NCBI RefSeq assembly: GCF_001519075.1
Contig: NZ_KQ954244.1
Location: 62,001-126,000, forward strand
Direction: 5' to 3'
Source: Novosphingobium fuchskuhlense
GTDB taxonomy: Bacteria; Pseudomonadota; Alphaproteobacteria; Sphingomonadales; Sphingomonadaceae
DNA length: 64,000 nucleotides
Below the pieces are notes generated by a model. The model was not told the DNA's origin. It ran no database searches and saw only the letters and a list, made by a program, of their open reading frames with translations. Below are positions 43,097 to 52,716 of this stretch, one piece after another. The position numbers and the translations under genes were made by a program. Positions within the stretch are counted from its first letter, which is position 1, and every line of letters begins with the position of its first letter.

Positions 43097-44740
43097 TCAG
43101 AGGATCAGGTCGGCCGCGGTGATCGTGTTCACCCCGTCGAGCACGATGGCGAACTCGGCGTCCGGGTTCTTGTCGTTGCTGGCATACAGCGTGTGGGTTG
43201 CGGCATCGAACCACACCACACCGGCGCCGTTGCCCGCAGTCGGCGGGGTTGCCGACAGCGTGAAGGCGTTGTCGCTGCCGCCCTTGATCGCGTCGATCGC
43301 CGAAAGGTCGATCTTGTCGACGCCCGAGACGAAGTCGGTGATGTGATCGGAATTGCCCGAGCGCGATTCCTTGAGCGCCGTGTACTTGAAAGTGTCGCTG
43401 CCAAGGCCGCCGGTCAGGGTGTCCGCGCCCTTGCCGCCGGTGATCGCATCGTTGCCGTCGCCGCCGTTGATGACGTTGCTGGCCTCGTTGCCGATGATCA
43501 CGTCGTCAAAGCCGGTGCCGATCACGTTCTCGATGCTCTTCAGCGTGTCGATACCGGTGCCCGGGTTGGTCGCCAGCGCGCTCGCGATCCCGATGAAGAG
43601 ATCGATGCTGAGGCCCGCCGAAGCAGCCGAGTAGTCCACCGTGTCGGTGCCCTTGCCTCCATCGAAGGCATCGTTGCCGGCATCCTGCCCGGCGAGGAAC
43701 GTGTCGTTGCCTTCGCCGCCATCGAGCTTGTCGCGCCCGTCGCCGCCCAGCAGCGTGTCGTCGCCCTTGCTGCCGCCGAGCTGGTCGTCGCCCGCACCAC
43801 CGTTCAGGGTGTCGTTGCCGGTTTCGCCGACCAGCTTGTCATTGCCGTCGCCGCCGTTCAGCACGTCATTCCCGTCACCGCCGTTCAGCGTGTCGTTGCT
43901 CTCGCCGCCGTTCAGCGTGTCATTGCCTTCCTCGCCGCGCAGCGCATCGTTGCCAAGCCCGCCGCTCAGCGTGTCATCGCCGAGGCCGCCGAGCAGGGCA
44001 TCGTTGCCGTCACCGCCGTTCAGCGTATCCGTACCGTCGCCGCCGACCAGTTTGTCATCGCCGGCGTTGCCATAGAGCGTGTCGTCGTCAGCGCCGCCGT
44101 CGAGGTAATCGCCGTTGGCACCGCCGTAGAGATCGTCGTTGCCCGCGCCGCCGAACACCTTGTCGTTGCCATCGCCGCCATCGAGGATGTCGTTGCCGCT
44201 GCCGCCGTCGAGCACGTCATTGCCGTTGTCGCCGACGAGCCCGTCGTTACCGGCGCCGCCATCGAGCACGTCGCCGCCATTGCCGCCCAGCAGCACATCA
44301 TCGCCGGTGCCGCCATGGATGATGTCCGCGCTGCCGAGGCCTGCGATATGGTCATCGCCGGCGCCGCCGCTGATCACGTCCTTGCCGCCGGTGCCCTGCA
44401 GCGAATCGTCGTTCGAGCCGTCGCCGTCCTGGTCGCCCGGCACATCGCCGTCGCTCTCGCCGGCGGTGGGATCGTTGATCACCTTGCCGTCGAGCGATTT
44501 GAACACGACGGTGTCCTTAACGTAGAACGACGGATCATCGTTCGTCGCCGCTGTCGGGATGAAAGTCTTGATCTTCACGTAAGCACCGAAGGTGCTGGTG
44601 AGCGTGATGACGCCGGCCGTCGCATCAAGGCTGAGCGACTGGTTCTTGGCGAGCGGATCGGGCTCGAGCGAGCCGTCCCGTTCCACTTCGTAGCGCGTGA
44701 TGGGCGTGGTCGTGGTATCGAACTTGAACACTTGCGTCAT
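43097..44740 (-). CDS. RTX calcium-binding repeat protein, probably type I secreted
   Basis: 547-residue acidic protein. Residues 1-114 form a unique N-terminal domain. About 28 tandem GGxGxDxLx nonapeptides follow (115-368), then a spacer with another short block (about 410-448), and a C-terminal segment typical of M10/serralysin-type type I secretion domains ([22 protein letters not shown], ending ITAADLIL). There is no cysteine and no N-terminal signal, which fits secretion through an ABC-type type I system. No transporter genes are adjacent. The start at 44740 is set by AAGGAGGG eight bases upstream. No enzymatic domain is visible, so an adhesin or surface-layer-like role is possible. Confidence 0.9.
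   Translation of the reverse strand: MTQVFKFDTTTTPITRYEVERDGSLEPDPLAKNQSLSLDATAGVITLTSTFGAYVKIKTFIPTAATNDDPSFYVKDTVVFKSLDGKVINDPTAGESDGDVPGDQDGDGSNDDSLQGTGGKDVISGGAGDDHIAGLGSADIIHGGTGDDVLLGGNGGDVLDGGAGNDGLVGDNGNDVLDGGSGNDILDGGDGNDKVFGGAGNDDLYGGANGDYLDGGADDDTLYGNAGDDKLVGGDGTDTLNGGDGNDALLGGLGDDTLSGGLGNDALRGEEGNDTLNGGESNDTLNGGDGNDVLNGGDGNDKLVGETGNDTLNGGAGDDQLGGSKGDDTLLGGDGRDKLDGGEGNDTFLAGQDAGNDAFDGGKGTDTVDYSAASAGLSIDLFIGIASALATNPGTGIDTLKSIENVIGTGFDDVIIGNEASNVINGGDGNDAITGGKGADTLTGGLGSDTFKYTALKESRSGNSDHITDFVSGVDKIDLSAIDAIKGGSDNAFTLSATPPTAGNGAGVVWFDAATHTLYASNDKNPDAEFAIVLDGVNTITAADLIL
43637..44398 (-). repeat. Tandem 27-base coding repeats of the RTX domain
   Basis: Degenerate 27-base units encode the GGxGxDxLx nonapeptides (residues 115-368 of the protein). 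Neighbouring units are very similar at DNA level, so copy number could vary by recombination. Confidence 0.85.
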
Positions 44741-45076
44741 GGGTGGTCCCTCCTTCGCAATCCGAACCTGTTCGGCGGCGCACAGGATCGTGCCGCAGCC
44801 GTCTGCCTGCACCCTGAAATAGCGGAATATGCTGACACAACGGCGACAGCACTGTTCATGGGGCGTACAGGTATGCTTGGCCGATTCGTCGCCACTCGGT
44901 GCTGCAAGACGCTGAAAGGCGGCGACTTGTTGCGCCGCGCTACGTATTCGAACGTGTGCAGAATGACACCGGATCGGATCTTTTGCTGCGAACCCGCGCG
45001 CTGCCACCAATCCGCCACGATTCGCGCTTGAGCTGGTCGCCGCACCGCCCTAGCCGTGGGGCCAAGGAGCCTGCCG
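44741..45076. promoter_or_regulatory. 336-base divergent intergenic region
   Basis: Gene-free stretch between the RTX gene (minus) and the HD-domain gene (plus). It should hold both promoters. Ribosome sites are AAGGAGGG on the minus strand and AAGGAGC before 45077. I see no further palindrome, RNA gene or convincing small reading frame. Confidence 0.45.
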
Positions 45077-45835
45077 ATGACCATTGCCGCCGACGAGAGC
45101 CGCCCCCCCGAAGACCGCCCATGGCCGCAGCACGGCCGCGAGCGCCTGATCTACCCCTCGCCCGTCGGCTGGAAGGGTACCGATTTCGTCGACAACGAGG
45201 GCGAGCTGTTGAAGCTGCTCAATCCCAAGACGGTGTTCATGATGGGCGACAACCCCGCCCTGCCGCGCATGCCCGAGCGCCCGCGCCTGATGGATTTCTT
45301 CCGCTGCCGCTTCGGCGATATCACCGTGCGCCACCTCCTTATCAGCGCCAAGCGTGCGCTGGATGATGGCCTGCCGGAAAAGGTTGTGATGGCCTGCCTG
45401 CTGCACGACATTTCGAACGGCTGCCTGGTCCGCTGCGACCACGGCTACTGGAGCGCGCAGCTGGTCGAGCCCTACGTCGATCCCGAAGTGGCGTTCGCGG
45501 TGAAGTACCATCAGGCGCTGCGCTATGTGCCCGATGAAAGCGTCGGCTATGCCTACCCCGAAAGCTACCACGCCTTCTTCGGCCCGGACTATCAGGTGCC
45601 GGACTACCTGCTTCGCGACGCGGAATATGCCAAGAACCACAAGTGGTACATGACCGCGCGGCAGATGACGCTCTACGACACCTACTTTTTCGACGATTTC
45701 CCGGTGGTGGTGCCGGAGGAGCTGGAAGACGTGATCGGGCGGAATTTCAGGGAGCCGGCGGAAGGGCTGGGCTTTGACGGTTCGCCCTCGGCGCATATGT
45801 GGCGCACGATGATCTGGCCGAACAACTTTCTCTAG
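45077..45835 (+). CDS. HD-domain metal-dependent protein
   Basis: 252-residue protein with an HD signature: CLLHDIS (about residues 118-124) supplies the His-Asp pair and KYHQALRY a later His. The rest is rich in aromatic residues (YAYPESYHAFFGPDY, NHKWYMTARQ). HD proteins bind metal ions and hydrolyse phosphate esters, or in some branches oxidise inositol-like or phosphonate substrates; I do not recognise the subfamily. The start at 45077 follows AAGGAGC, chosen over an ATG seven codons earlier. It is a single gene, divergent from the RTX gene. Confidence 0.72.
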   Translation: MTIAADESRPPEDRPWPQHGRERLIYPSPVGWKGTDFVDNEGELLKLLNPKTVFMMGDNPALPRMPERPRLMDFFRCRFGDITVRHLLISAKRALDDGLPEKVVMACLLHDISNGCLVRCDHGYWSAQLVEPYVDPEVAFAVKYHQALRYVPDESVGYAYPESYHAFFGPDYQVPDYLLRDAEYAKNHKWYMTARQMTLYDTYFFDDFPVVVPEELEDVIGRNFREPAEGLGFDGSPSAHMWRTMIWPNNFL

Positions 45836-45846
45836 CAGCTCCGTGA

Positions 45847-45865
45847 CCCCGGACTTGATCCGGGG
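45847..45865. repeat. 19-base dispersed palindrome
   Basis: ccccgga-cttga-tccgggg just after the HD-domain gene. The 17-base core is the exact reverse complement of that at 57672-57688. Such intergenic palindromes recur in sphingomonad genomes and may also help terminate the convergent transcripts. Confidence 0.6.
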
Positions 45866-45892
45866 GGACAAAGAAGGCTGGTGGTGCGGGCC

Positions 45893-46318
45893 TCAGGCCA
45901 CCCCAGCCTCAACCTTGCCCGCATGTCCGGCAAAGCCCTGCATGCCCAGCCACCATTGCAGCGCGATCACGCCGCCCTTGGCGGGGCGCAGGATGGCGGC
46001 GATCAGCGCGCCGGCGAGGACCAGCGCGATCAGCATCATCGCCCATTCCGGCAGGCTCTCGATCTTGCCGAGACCGATGATCACCGGCGCCATCAGGTGT
46101 CCGGTCAGCAGGATCGCGATATAAGGCGGGAAATCGTCCGCCGCGTGGAGCGTCCAGTTCTGGCCGCACATGCGGCACCGCTCGACCGGCTTCAGCCCGA
46201 CCGTGAACAGGTGCGTGCCCCCGCAGCGCGGACACTTGCCCTGGACGCCGCGCAGGATCGCACTGCCCGCGCTGCGGGGCAGGATCGCAGGGTCCAGCGG
46301 CAGGGCAGTATCGGGCAT
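45893..46318 (-). CDS. DUF983 membrane protein
   Basis: 141-residue protein with an N-terminal zinc-binding-like segment (CPRCGG near residues 29-34 and CRMCG near 48-52) followed by two hydrophobic helices (around YIAILLTGHLMAPVII and MMLIALVLAGALIAAIL). DUF983 proteins are small membrane proteins of alphaproteobacteria with unknown function. It starts 8 bases after the der stop, at ATG 46318, so it is co-transcribed with der. The conserved cysteines suggest metal or redox binding near the membrane. Confidence 0.85.
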   Translation of the reverse strand: MPDTALPLDPAILPRSAGSAILRGVQGKCPRCGGTHLFTVGLKPVERCRMCGQNWTLHAADDFPPYIAILLTGHLMAPVIIGLGKIESLPEWAMMLIALVLAGALIAAILRPAKGGVIALQWWLGMQGFAGHAGKVEAGVA

Positions 46319-46326
46319 GGCGCGTC

Positions 46327-47727
46327 CTACTTCTTGGCGAACGGGTTGGTCGGGCTGCGCAAGGTCAGCCGGATCGGCACCGCATCGAAACCCAGTTCGC
46401 GGCGGATGCCGTTCACCAGATAGCGCCGATAGCTTTCCGGAAGCTGATCGAGCCGCGTGCCGAACATCACGAAGCTGGGCGGGCGGGTGCGCGCCTGCGT
46501 GATGTAGCGCAGCTTGATGCGCTTGCCGCCCGGCGCCGGCGGCGGATTGGCGGCGAGCGCATCGTCGAACCAGCGGTTGAGCGCCGAGGTCGGCACGCGC
46601 TTCGACCACGCGCTGCGGATATCGAAGGCCGCGGTCAGCATCTGGTCGAGCCCCTTGCCCGTCCGCGCCGAAACCGCGAGCAGCGGCACCCCGCGCACCT
46701 GGGCGAGACCTTCATCCAGCGCCGCGCGCACGCCGTTGAACAGGGCGGAAGGGTCCTCCGCCACGTCCCACTTGTTGATCGCGATCATCAGCGCGCGGCC
46801 TTCCTCAAGCACCAGCGAGGCGATCTTGAGGTCCTGATGTTCCAGGCCGCGCGTGGCATCGAGCAGCAGCACGACGACTTCGGCGAAGTCGATCGCGCGG
46901 CGCGCATCGGCGACGGACATCTTCTCGAGCTTCTCGACGACCTGCGCCTTCTTGCGCATCCCTGCCGTGTCGATCAGCCGGACCGGGCGATAGGCCTCGC
47001 TCGTCGGATCGAACCACTGCCAGTCGATGGCGATGGAATCGCGGGTGATCCCTGCCTCGGGGCCCGTCAGCAGCCGGTTCTCGCCGAGCAGCTTGTTGAT
47101 GAGGGTGGACTTGCCCGCATTCGGCCGCCCGACAATGGCGAGCTTGAGGACCGATTCGGGATCGAACTCCTCTTCCTCCTCCTCCGCGCCTTCCGGCGGG
47201 GGCACGTCGTCATCATCGTCGTCGTCGTCCGTGCCCTCGATATGCGGGCGCAGCGCCTCGAACAGATCGGCGAGGCCCTGCCCGTGTTCGGCGGAAAACG
47301 CGACCGGCTCGCCAAAGCCCAGCGCGAATGCATCATAGAGCCCCGGATCGCCAGCACGGCCCTCGGCCTTGTTGGCCATGAGCACGATGGGAATGCGGCT
47401 GGAGCGCAGATACCGGGCGATTTCCTCGTCGAGCGGGGTCACGCCGGCGCGCGCATCGATCACGAAGAGCGCAACGTCCGCCCCCACCAGCGAGGCTTCG
47501 GTCTGCTGTCGCATGCGCCCCGGCAGCGTCTCGGGATCGAGATCTTCCCAGCCCGCCGTATCGACGATGGTAAACTTGAGGCCGAGCAGATCGGCATCGC
47601 CAAAGCGGCGATCACGCGTCACGCCGGGCTGATCATCGACCAGCGCGAGCTTTTTGCCGACCAGCCGGTTGAACAGCGTCGATTTGCCGACATTCGGTCG
47701 GCCGATGATGATGACCTGAGGCAGCAT
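46327..47727 (-). CDS. der: Ribosome-assembly GTPase Der (EngA)
   Basis: 466-residue protein with two GTPase domains in tandem. Walker A motifs are GRPNVGKST (residues 9-17) and GRPNAGKST in the second domain; DTAGWE/DTAGM and NKAE/NKWD are the other G motifs. A KH-like C-terminal domain follows. Between the domains lies a very acidic linker with seven successive Asp and a Glu run, longer than usual. Der acts in maturation of the 50S ribosomal subunit. It is an essential chromosomal gene, so this part of the window is chromosome rather than plasmid. Confidence 0.97.
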   Translation of the reverse strand: MLPQVIIIGRPNVGKSTLFNRLVGKKLALVDDQPGVTRDRRFGDADLLGLKFTIVDTAGWEDLDPETLPGRMRQQTEASLVGADVALFVIDARAGVTPLDEEIARYLRSSRIPIVLMANKAEGRAGDPGLYDAFALGFGEPVAFSAEHGQGLADLFEALRPHIEGTDDDDDDDDVPPPEGAEEEEEEFDPESVLKLAIVGRPNAGKSTLINKLLGENRLLTGPEAGITRDSIAIDWQWFDPTSEAYRPVRLIDTAGMRKKAQVVEKLEKMSVADARRAIDFAEVVVLLLDATRGLEHQDLKIASLVLEEGRALMIAINKWDVAEDPSALFNGVRAALDEGLAQVRGVPLLAVSARTGKGLDQMLTAAFDIRSAWSKRVPTSALNRWFDDALAANPPPAPGGKRIKLRYITQARTRPPSFVMFGTRLDQLPESYRRYLVNGIRRELGFDAVPIRLTLRSPTNPFAKK

Positions 47728-47848
47728 CGCGTTCCCGTGGCCCCATTGCGCGCGGAAGGCAAGCGCAGCGTGACCGGGGGCAATGCTAAGGCGCCATTAA
47801 CCAGCCTGACGAGAGGCGTTTTAACCAGAGCGCAGACAATAGTTTGAC

Positions 47849-48637
47849 ATGAGCCCGGCCTCTCTCAGACTCGTCATCCTGACTTTGCTTGCCGCGGCTC
47901 CCTCGCTGGCTGCGGCGCGCCCTGTCGCCCCCGATCCCGCCTCGATCACCGGCGATGACCGGGGCGAGGAATCCGGCCTCCCCTATATCCAGTGCGTGCC
48001 TTATGCCCGTCAGGTCTCGGGCATCCAGCTTTTTGGCGATGCGCATACCTGGTGGGATCAGGCCGCTGGCCGCTATGCGCGCGGCACGCAGCCCCGGGTC
48101 GGCGCCGTCATGGCCTTCCGCCCGCACGGCGCGATGGTGCTCGGCCATGTCGCCGCGGTCAGCCGGATCATCGATTCGCGCACCGTGCTGCTGCGCCACG
48201 CCAACTGGTCCCCCATCGACGGGCGGCGCGGCCACCTGGAAGACAACGTGCGCGCGGTCGACGTCTCCCCGGCGAACGACTGGAGCGAAGTGCGCGTGTG
48301 GTATGCCCCGCTCGGCGGGCTCGGCACCACGCACTGGCCGGTCGAGGGCTTCATCTACAACCGCAAGCCGTCAAAGACCCTGGGACCGGACGCGCGCCTG
48401 ACAGTGCTGGCCTCCGCACCCGCGTCCGCGCCCAAGGCGGGATATACCTCGCGGATCGGGCCAGACTTCCTCAAGGGCATCGTGCCCGAGACAAGCGTCG
48501 CACCCGCGCGCCGCATGGTAGCCGCGCGCGAAAAGACAAGAATAACCGCCGCGCGGGATGACGAGCGCACCATCGCGGCATCCCCCAGCCTTGCGCGCGA
48601 CCCCATTGGCCGCCTGATCGCCAGCCGCCTGCGCTGA
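47849..48637 (+). CDS. Exported CHAP-domain protein
   Basis: 262-residue protein with a signal peptide (hydrophobic residues ~8-22, ending LAAA). The CHAP domain runs from about residue 44: Cys49 in YIQCVPYAR and His100 in GHVAAV are the likely catalytic pair, with AHTWWDQA between them. CHAP enzymes are amidases or endopeptidases that cut peptidoglycan. The C-terminal third is rich in Ala, Arg and Pro and looks disordered. It is divergent from der and ends before a weak hairpin. Confidence 0.88.
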   Translation: MSPASLRLVILTLLAAAPSLAAARPVAPDPASITGDDRGEESGLPYIQCVPYARQVSGIQLFGDAHTWWDQAAGRYARGTQPRVGAVMAFRPHGAMVLGHVAAVSRIIDSRTVLLRHANWSPIDGRRGHLEDNVRAVDVSPANDWSEVRVWYAPLGGLGTTHWPVEGFIYNRKPSKTLGPDARLTVLASAPASAPKAGYTSRIGPDFLKGIVPETSVAPARRMVAAREKTRITAARDDERTIAASPSLARDPIGRLIASRLR

Positions 48638-48669
48638 ACCGGACTATCTGACCACCAGCACCCGAATGC

Positions 48670-48714
48670 CCGCCCCGCTCACGCTGCGCTTAGCCTGATC
48701 GGGGCGGTGTTTTT
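48670..48714 (+). terminator. Possible terminator after the CHAP gene
   Basis: 8-bp arms ccgccccg (48670-48677) and cggggcgg (48700-48707) with a 22-base loop, followed by TGTTTTT. The long loop makes it weaker than the others in the window. Confidence 0.5.
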
Positions 48715-48728
48715 CAGGTGTCGGCGGA

Positions 48729-49598
48729 TCAAAGCGTCTTGATGATCGCCGAGAAATCGAGCCCGCCGTTGCCGGCCGCGTCGAACGCGGCGTAGAGTTC
48801 CGCCGCGCGTGCGCCCATCGGGACGTCCGCTCCGGCGCTCTTGGCCGCTTCCATCGCGAGCTTCAGGTCCTTGAGCATCAGCGCGGTGGCAAAGCCGCCC
48901 TGATAGCCGTTGTCCGCCGGGGTAGCCGGGCCGACACCGGGCACCGGGCAATAGCTCGTCATCGACCAGCACTGGCCCGAAGCCTTCGACGAGATGTCGA
49001 AGAAGGTCTGGAGATCGAGGCCCAGCTTCTCCGCCATGGCAAAGGTCTCGCAGGTCGCAATCATCGAGGCGCCGAGCAGCATGTTGTTGCAGATTTTGGC
49101 GGCCTGTCCTGCACCGCTTTCACCCGCATGGATCACCGCCTTGCCCATCGCGGCGAGGATCGGTTCGCCGCGCGCGAAAGCGTCGGCGCTGCCGCCGACC
49201 ATGAAGGTGAGCGTGCCGCCATTGGCCGCCGCGATGCCGCCCGAAACCGGCGCATCGGCCATGGCGTAGCCAGCGTCTGCAGCAAGGGCCGCCACTTCGC
49301 GCGCGGTGGCGACGTCGATGGTCGAGCAATCGAGCAGCAGGGCAGACGTGGGCGCCTGGCCGATCACGTCAGCGGTGTAGACCGCCTTCACGATGGCGCC
49401 ATTGGGCAGCATCGAGACGACAGCATCGGCACCCTGCACGGCTTCCTTCACCGAAGTATAGGTGGTGCAGCCGTTTTCCTTCGCGCGCGCCAGCGCCGCT
49501 TCGGCAAGGTCGAAGGCGTGAACATCATGCCCCGCCTTGACCAGATTCGCGGCCATGCCGCCGCCCATGTTGCCAAGGCCGATGAATGCGATTTTCAT
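48729..49598 (-). CDS. mmsB: 3-hydroxyisobutyrate dehydrogenase
   Basis: 289-residue beta-hydroxyacid dehydrogenase. NAD motif GLGNMGGGMA at the N-terminus, DAPVSGG (substrate-binding) and GxGxxAK-type segment GESGAGQAAKICNN with the catalytic Lys are all present. It oxidises 3-hydroxyisobutyrate to methylmalonate semialdehyde in valine degradation. It is the last gene of the cluster acyl-CoA dehydrogenase - HIBYL-CoA hydrolase - enoyl-CoA hydratase - mmsB, 4 bases after the hydratase. The product is used by MmsA (55095-56591). Confidence 0.94.
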   Translation of the reverse strand: MKIAFIGLGNMGGGMAANLVKAGHDVHAFDLAEAALARAKENGCTTYTSVKEAVQGADAVVSMLPNGAIVKAVYTADVIGQAPTSALLLDCSTIDVATAREVAALAADAGYAMADAPVSGGIAAANGGTLTFMVGGSADAFARGEPILAAMGKAVIHAGESGAGQAAKICNNMLLGASMIATCETFAMAEKLGLDLQTFFDISSKASGQCWSMTSYCPVPGVGPATPADNGYQGGFATALMLKDLKLAMEAAKSAGADVPMGARAAELYAAFDAAGNGGLDFSAIIKTL

Positions 49599-49602
49599 GG
49601 GT

Positions 49603-50385
49603 CTACCTTCCCTTCCACACGCCGGGGCGCTTCTCGATGAAAGCGGCCATGCCTTCGGCCTTGTCCTCGGTCGCGGTGAGGATCTGGAACACGCGGCGTT
49701 CGAAGAGGAGGCCCTGATCGAGCGTCATCTCGAAGGCGGCGTTGACCATTTCCTTGTTGGCGATGGTCGCAACCGGCGGCATCGCCGCAATCGCCTCGGC
49801 AGCAGCCACCGCCTCGTCAATCAGCGAAGCGAGCGGCACGACGCGGCTGACAAGGCCCGAGCGTTCGGCTTCCACCGCGTCCATCATCCGGCTGGTGAGG
49901 CACATGTCCATCGCCTTGGCCTTGCCCACCGCGCGCGTCAGGCGCTGCGAGCCGCCCATGCCCGGCGCGACGCCGAGCTTGATTTCGGGCTGGCCGAACT
50001 TGGCGTTTTCCGACGCGATGATGAAATCGGCCATCATCGCAAGCTCGCACCCGCCGCCGAGCGCAAAGCCGTTGACCGCGGCGATCCACGGCTTGCGCGT
50101 GGTCTTCACGAGGTGGCTGGTCCAGCGCGAGAAGAAATCACCGGTGTAGAAATCGGTCGCCGCCTTGTCGGCCATCTCTTTGATGTCGGCGCCGGCCGCG
50201 AAGGCCTTCTCGCCCGAGCCGGTCAGCACCGCGCAGCGCTGCGACGGATCGGCTTCATAGGCACCGAACGCCACGATCAGCTCTTCGAGCACCTGCGAAT
50301 TCAGGGCGTTGAGCGACTTGGGACGGTTGAGCGTGATCAGCGTGACAGCACCGCGCTGTTCAACCAGGATCGTTTCATAACTCAT
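49603..50385 (-). CDS. Enoyl-CoA hydratase
   Basis: 260-residue crotonase-fold enzyme with both catalytic glutamates: Glu114 ([11 protein letters not shown]) and Glu134 (GQPEIKLG). The oxyanion segment is [10 protein letters not shown]. In this cluster it hydrates methacrylyl-CoA to 3-hydroxyisobutyryl-CoA. The start at 50385 overlaps the hydrolase stop by ATGA; four upstream codons are also open. It may act on other short-chain enoyl-CoAs as well, including those from the island to the left, which lacks its own hydratase. Confidence 0.94.
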   Translation of the reverse strand: MSYETILVEQRGAVTLITLNRPKSLNALNSQVLEELIVAFGAYEADPSQRCAVLTGSGEKAFAAGADIKEMADKAATDFYTGDFFSRWTSHLVKTTRKPWIAAVNGFALGGGCELAMMADFIIASENAKFGQPEIKLGVAPGMGGSQRLTRAVGKAKAMDMCLTSRMMDAVEAERSGLVSRVVPLASLIDEAVAAAEAIAAMPPVATIANKEMVNAAFEMTLDQGLLFERRVFQILTATEDKAEGMAAFIEKRPGVWKGR

Positions 50386-51428
50386 AGCGGGCTCCATTCC
50401 TCGTTTTCAGGCAGTGGCGCGAAGATCGCGTCCAGCATGTCCTCGGTCACGCCTTCAGGCGTCGCCGGGTTCCACTTTGGGGCATTGTCCTTGTCCACGA
50501 TCACCGCGCGCACGCCCTCGGCAAAATCGGGGCGCAGCAGGACGCGGCTGCAGATGCGGTATTCCATCACCATGTTCGCGGCGAAATCGGGCAGCGTGAG
50601 GCTGGCCGCCAGCTGGCGCAGCGCGACCTTGCAGGTCTGCGGGCTCTTGGTGTGGAGGCTCCCCAGCGTGGCGGCGGCAAACTCGCTGCTATCGGCGGCG
50701 AGCGCGGCGAGGATATCCTCGTAGCGGTCGGACGCGAACAGCCGCGCGATAGCATCTGCCTGCGCCGCGATCTTCGGCTCAGGCGGCGCGGCGGCGAGGC
50801 CATGCAGGATCGCCGGGATATCGCCGGGGTTCGCGGCGATCTTGGCCTTGGCTTCGGCCAGTGCGGCGGAGGGCAGATAGTGCGTGGCCGAGCCCGCCCA
50901 GAGGCATTCCGCCCCGTCCATCCGCGCACCGGTCAGCGCCAGATACTGCCCCAGTCGCCCCTTCATGCGCGACAGGAACCAGCCGCCGCCGACATCCGGA
51001 AACAGGCCGATGCCGGTCTCGGGCATGGCCAGCCGCGTGTTCTCGGTCGCGACGCGGTAACGCGCCGGATCGGCAATGCCGACGCCGCCGCCCATGGTGA
51101 TCCCGTCCATGAAGGCCACGATGGGCTTTTCATAGGTCATGATCAGGTGGTTGAGGCGGTATTCGTCGAAGAAGAACTTGCGGCCCGCAACGCCCTCGTC
51201 GGTCAGTGCCGAGTTGCGCAGGAAGGCGATATCGCCCCCCGCGCAGAAGCCGCGCCCTTCCGAATGGTCGATGATCACCGCGCCAATCGCGGGATCATCG
51301 CGCCACTTCAGCAGCGCGGCGGTCATGCCATCGACCATCGCGCGGTTGAGCGCGTGGATCGCCTTGGGCCGGTTGAGCGAGAGCACGCCCATCCCGCCTT
51401 CGGTGCGCACCAGAATATCGTCGGTCAT
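50382..51428 (-). CDS. 3-hydroxyisobutyryl-CoA hydrolase (crotonase fold)
   Basis: 348-residue crotonase-fold protein, about 90 residues longer than hydratases, as is normal for the HIBYL-CoA hydrolase/ECH_2 group. [10 protein letters not shown] is the oxyanion region, [17 protein letters not shown] and [18 protein letters not shown] contain the catalytic Glu/Asp. It releases free 3-hydroxyisobutyrate from its CoA ester. It lies 23 bases after the acyl-CoA dehydrogenase and overlaps the enoyl-CoA hydratase. Confidence 0.93.
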   Translation of the reverse strand: MTDDILVRTEGGMGVLSLNRPKAIHALNRAMVDGMTAALLKWRDDPAIGAVIIDHSEGRGFCAGGDIAFLRNSALTDEGVAGRKFFFDEYRLNHLIMTYEKPIVAFMDGITMGGGVGIADPARYRVATENTRLAMPETGIGLFPDVGGGWFLSRMKGRLGQYLALTGARMDGAECLWAGSATHYLPSAALAEAKAKIAANPGDIPAILHGLAAAPPEPKIAAQADAIARLFASDRYEDILAALAADSSEFAAATLGSLHTKSPQTCKVALRQLAASLTLPDFAANMVMEYRICSRVLLRPDFAEGVRAVIVDKDNAPKWNPATPEGVTEDMLDAIFAPLPENEEWSPL

Positions 51429-51451
51429 TGCCTTGCCTCTCCCAGATGCCG

Positions 51452-52597
51452 TTATTGCCGCAGCAGATCGCGCCCGACGATCAGCTTCATCACCTCGTTG
51501 GTGCCTTCGAGGATGCGGTGGACGCGCAGGTCGCGCCAGAAGCGCTCGATCGGATAGTCCTTGAGATAACCGTACCCGCCGAAGATCTGCAGCGCGCGGT
51601 CGACCACCGAGGAGCCGGTGTCGGTCGCCAGCTTCTTGGCCATGGCCGAGAAGCGCGTCTTGTCCGGCGCGTTCGAGGTCACCTTCGCCGCCGCGAGATA
51701 GAGCAGCGCGCGCGCCGCTTCGAGGTCCGTCGCCATGTCGGCAAGCTGGAACTGGGTGTTCTGGAACTCGGCGATCGGCTGGCCGAACTGGCTGCGCTCC
51801 TTGGCGTACTTGATCGCTTCATCGAGGCAGCGCTGCGCGCCGCCCAGCGAGCAGGCGCCGATGTTGAGGCGCCCGCCATCGAGGCCGGCCATCGCGAAGC
51901 GGAAGCCATCGCCTTCCGCACCGACACGGTTTGCCACAGGCACCTTCACGTTCTCGAGGATCACCTGCGCGGTGGGCGAGGCGTTCCAGCCCAGCTTGCG
52001 CTCCGGCGCGCCGAAGCTGACGCCCGGCATGTCCTTCTCGATCACGAGGCACGAAATGCCCTTCGGCCCCGGCTCTCCGGTGCGGACCATCGTCACATAG
52101 ATGTCGCTCACCCCGCCGCCCGAGATGAACTGCTTGGTGCCGTTCACCACATAGTGATCGCCTTCGAGCTTCGCGCTCGTGCGAAGCGCCGCCGCGTCCG
52201 AGCCCGAACCGGGCTCGGTCAGGCAATAGCTGGCGATCCTGTCCATCGTGATCAGCGAGGGCAGATAGCGCGCCTTGATTTCCGCGCCGCCGAAGCGGTC
52301 GATCATCCACGAGGCCATGTTGTGGATCGAGATGAACGCGCTCGTGCTGGGGCAGCCATAAGCCATGGCTTCCATGATCAGCGCGGCGTCCAGACGGCCA
52401 AGTCCAATGCCGCCGCTTTCCTCGCTGACGTAGATGGAGGCGAAGCCCAGTTCGGCCGCCATCTTCACCGTGTCGCGCGGGAAGGTGTGTTCCTCGTCCC
52501 ACTGCGCCGCGAACGGCGTGATTGCATCGGCGGTAAAGCGCCGTGCCATCTCCTGAATGGCGATCTGGTCGTCGGTGAGGGCGAACTGGTCGGTCAT
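51452..52597 (-). CDS. Acyl-CoA dehydrogenase (isobutyryl-CoA dehydrogenase-like)
   Basis: 381-residue flavoenzyme. YCLTEPGSGSDAA is the FAD/substrate signature and Glu364 in LEGTNEVM is the catalytic base. It oxidises a short branched acyl-CoA, most likely isobutyryl-CoA to methacrylyl-CoA given the following genes, and passes electrons to ETF. ATG at 52597 is chosen as the normal N-terminus; a longer frame enters the divergent AraC gene. It is the first gene of the valine cluster. Confidence 0.94.
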   Translation of the reverse strand: MTDQFALTDDQIAIQEMARRFTADAITPFAAQWDEEHTFPRDTVKMAAELGFASIYVSEESGGIGLGRLDAALIMEAMAYGCPSTSAFISIHNMASWMIDRFGGAEIKARYLPSLITMDRIASYCLTEPGSGSDAAALRTSAKLEGDHYVVNGTKQFISGGGVSDIYVTMVRTGEPGPKGISCLVIEKDMPGVSFGAPERKLGWNASPTAQVILENVKVPVANRVGAEGDGFRFAMAGLDGGRLNIGACSLGGAQRCLDEAIKYAKERSQFGQPIAEFQNTQFQLADMATDLEAARALLYLAAAKVTSNAPDKTRFSAMAKKLATDTGSSVVDRALQIFGGYGYLKDYPIERFWRDLRVHRILEGTNEVMKLIVGRDLLRQ

Positions 52598-52716
52598 GCT
52601 CTGGCCTTGCGTTCTGGTGATGGTTGAATGGAAAGCGACGTGCTGCGTCCTAGCCGAAGCGCGGGACGTGGCAAGTGATGGACCTTGGGGCGGGTGCGCG
52701 CCATAACCGGACGTGC
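52598..52716. promoter_or_regulatory. Divergent promoter region (valine cluster / AraC gene)
   Basis: 119 bases between the acyl-CoA dehydrogenase and the membrane-anchored regulator, taking the start at 52717. If the GTG/ATG pair at 52675/52678 is used instead, the region is only about 80 bases. Confidence 0.4.

Noticed and set aside
43637..44398. Regular short DNA repeats that could be taken for a CRISPR array
   Set aside because: The repeats are 27-base coding units without unique spacers, in frame with the RTX protein.
43193..45031. A 612-codon frame antisense to the RTX gene with valine/alanine-rich repeats
   Set aside because: It is the reverse reading of the repeated GGxGxD codons and has no independent signature.
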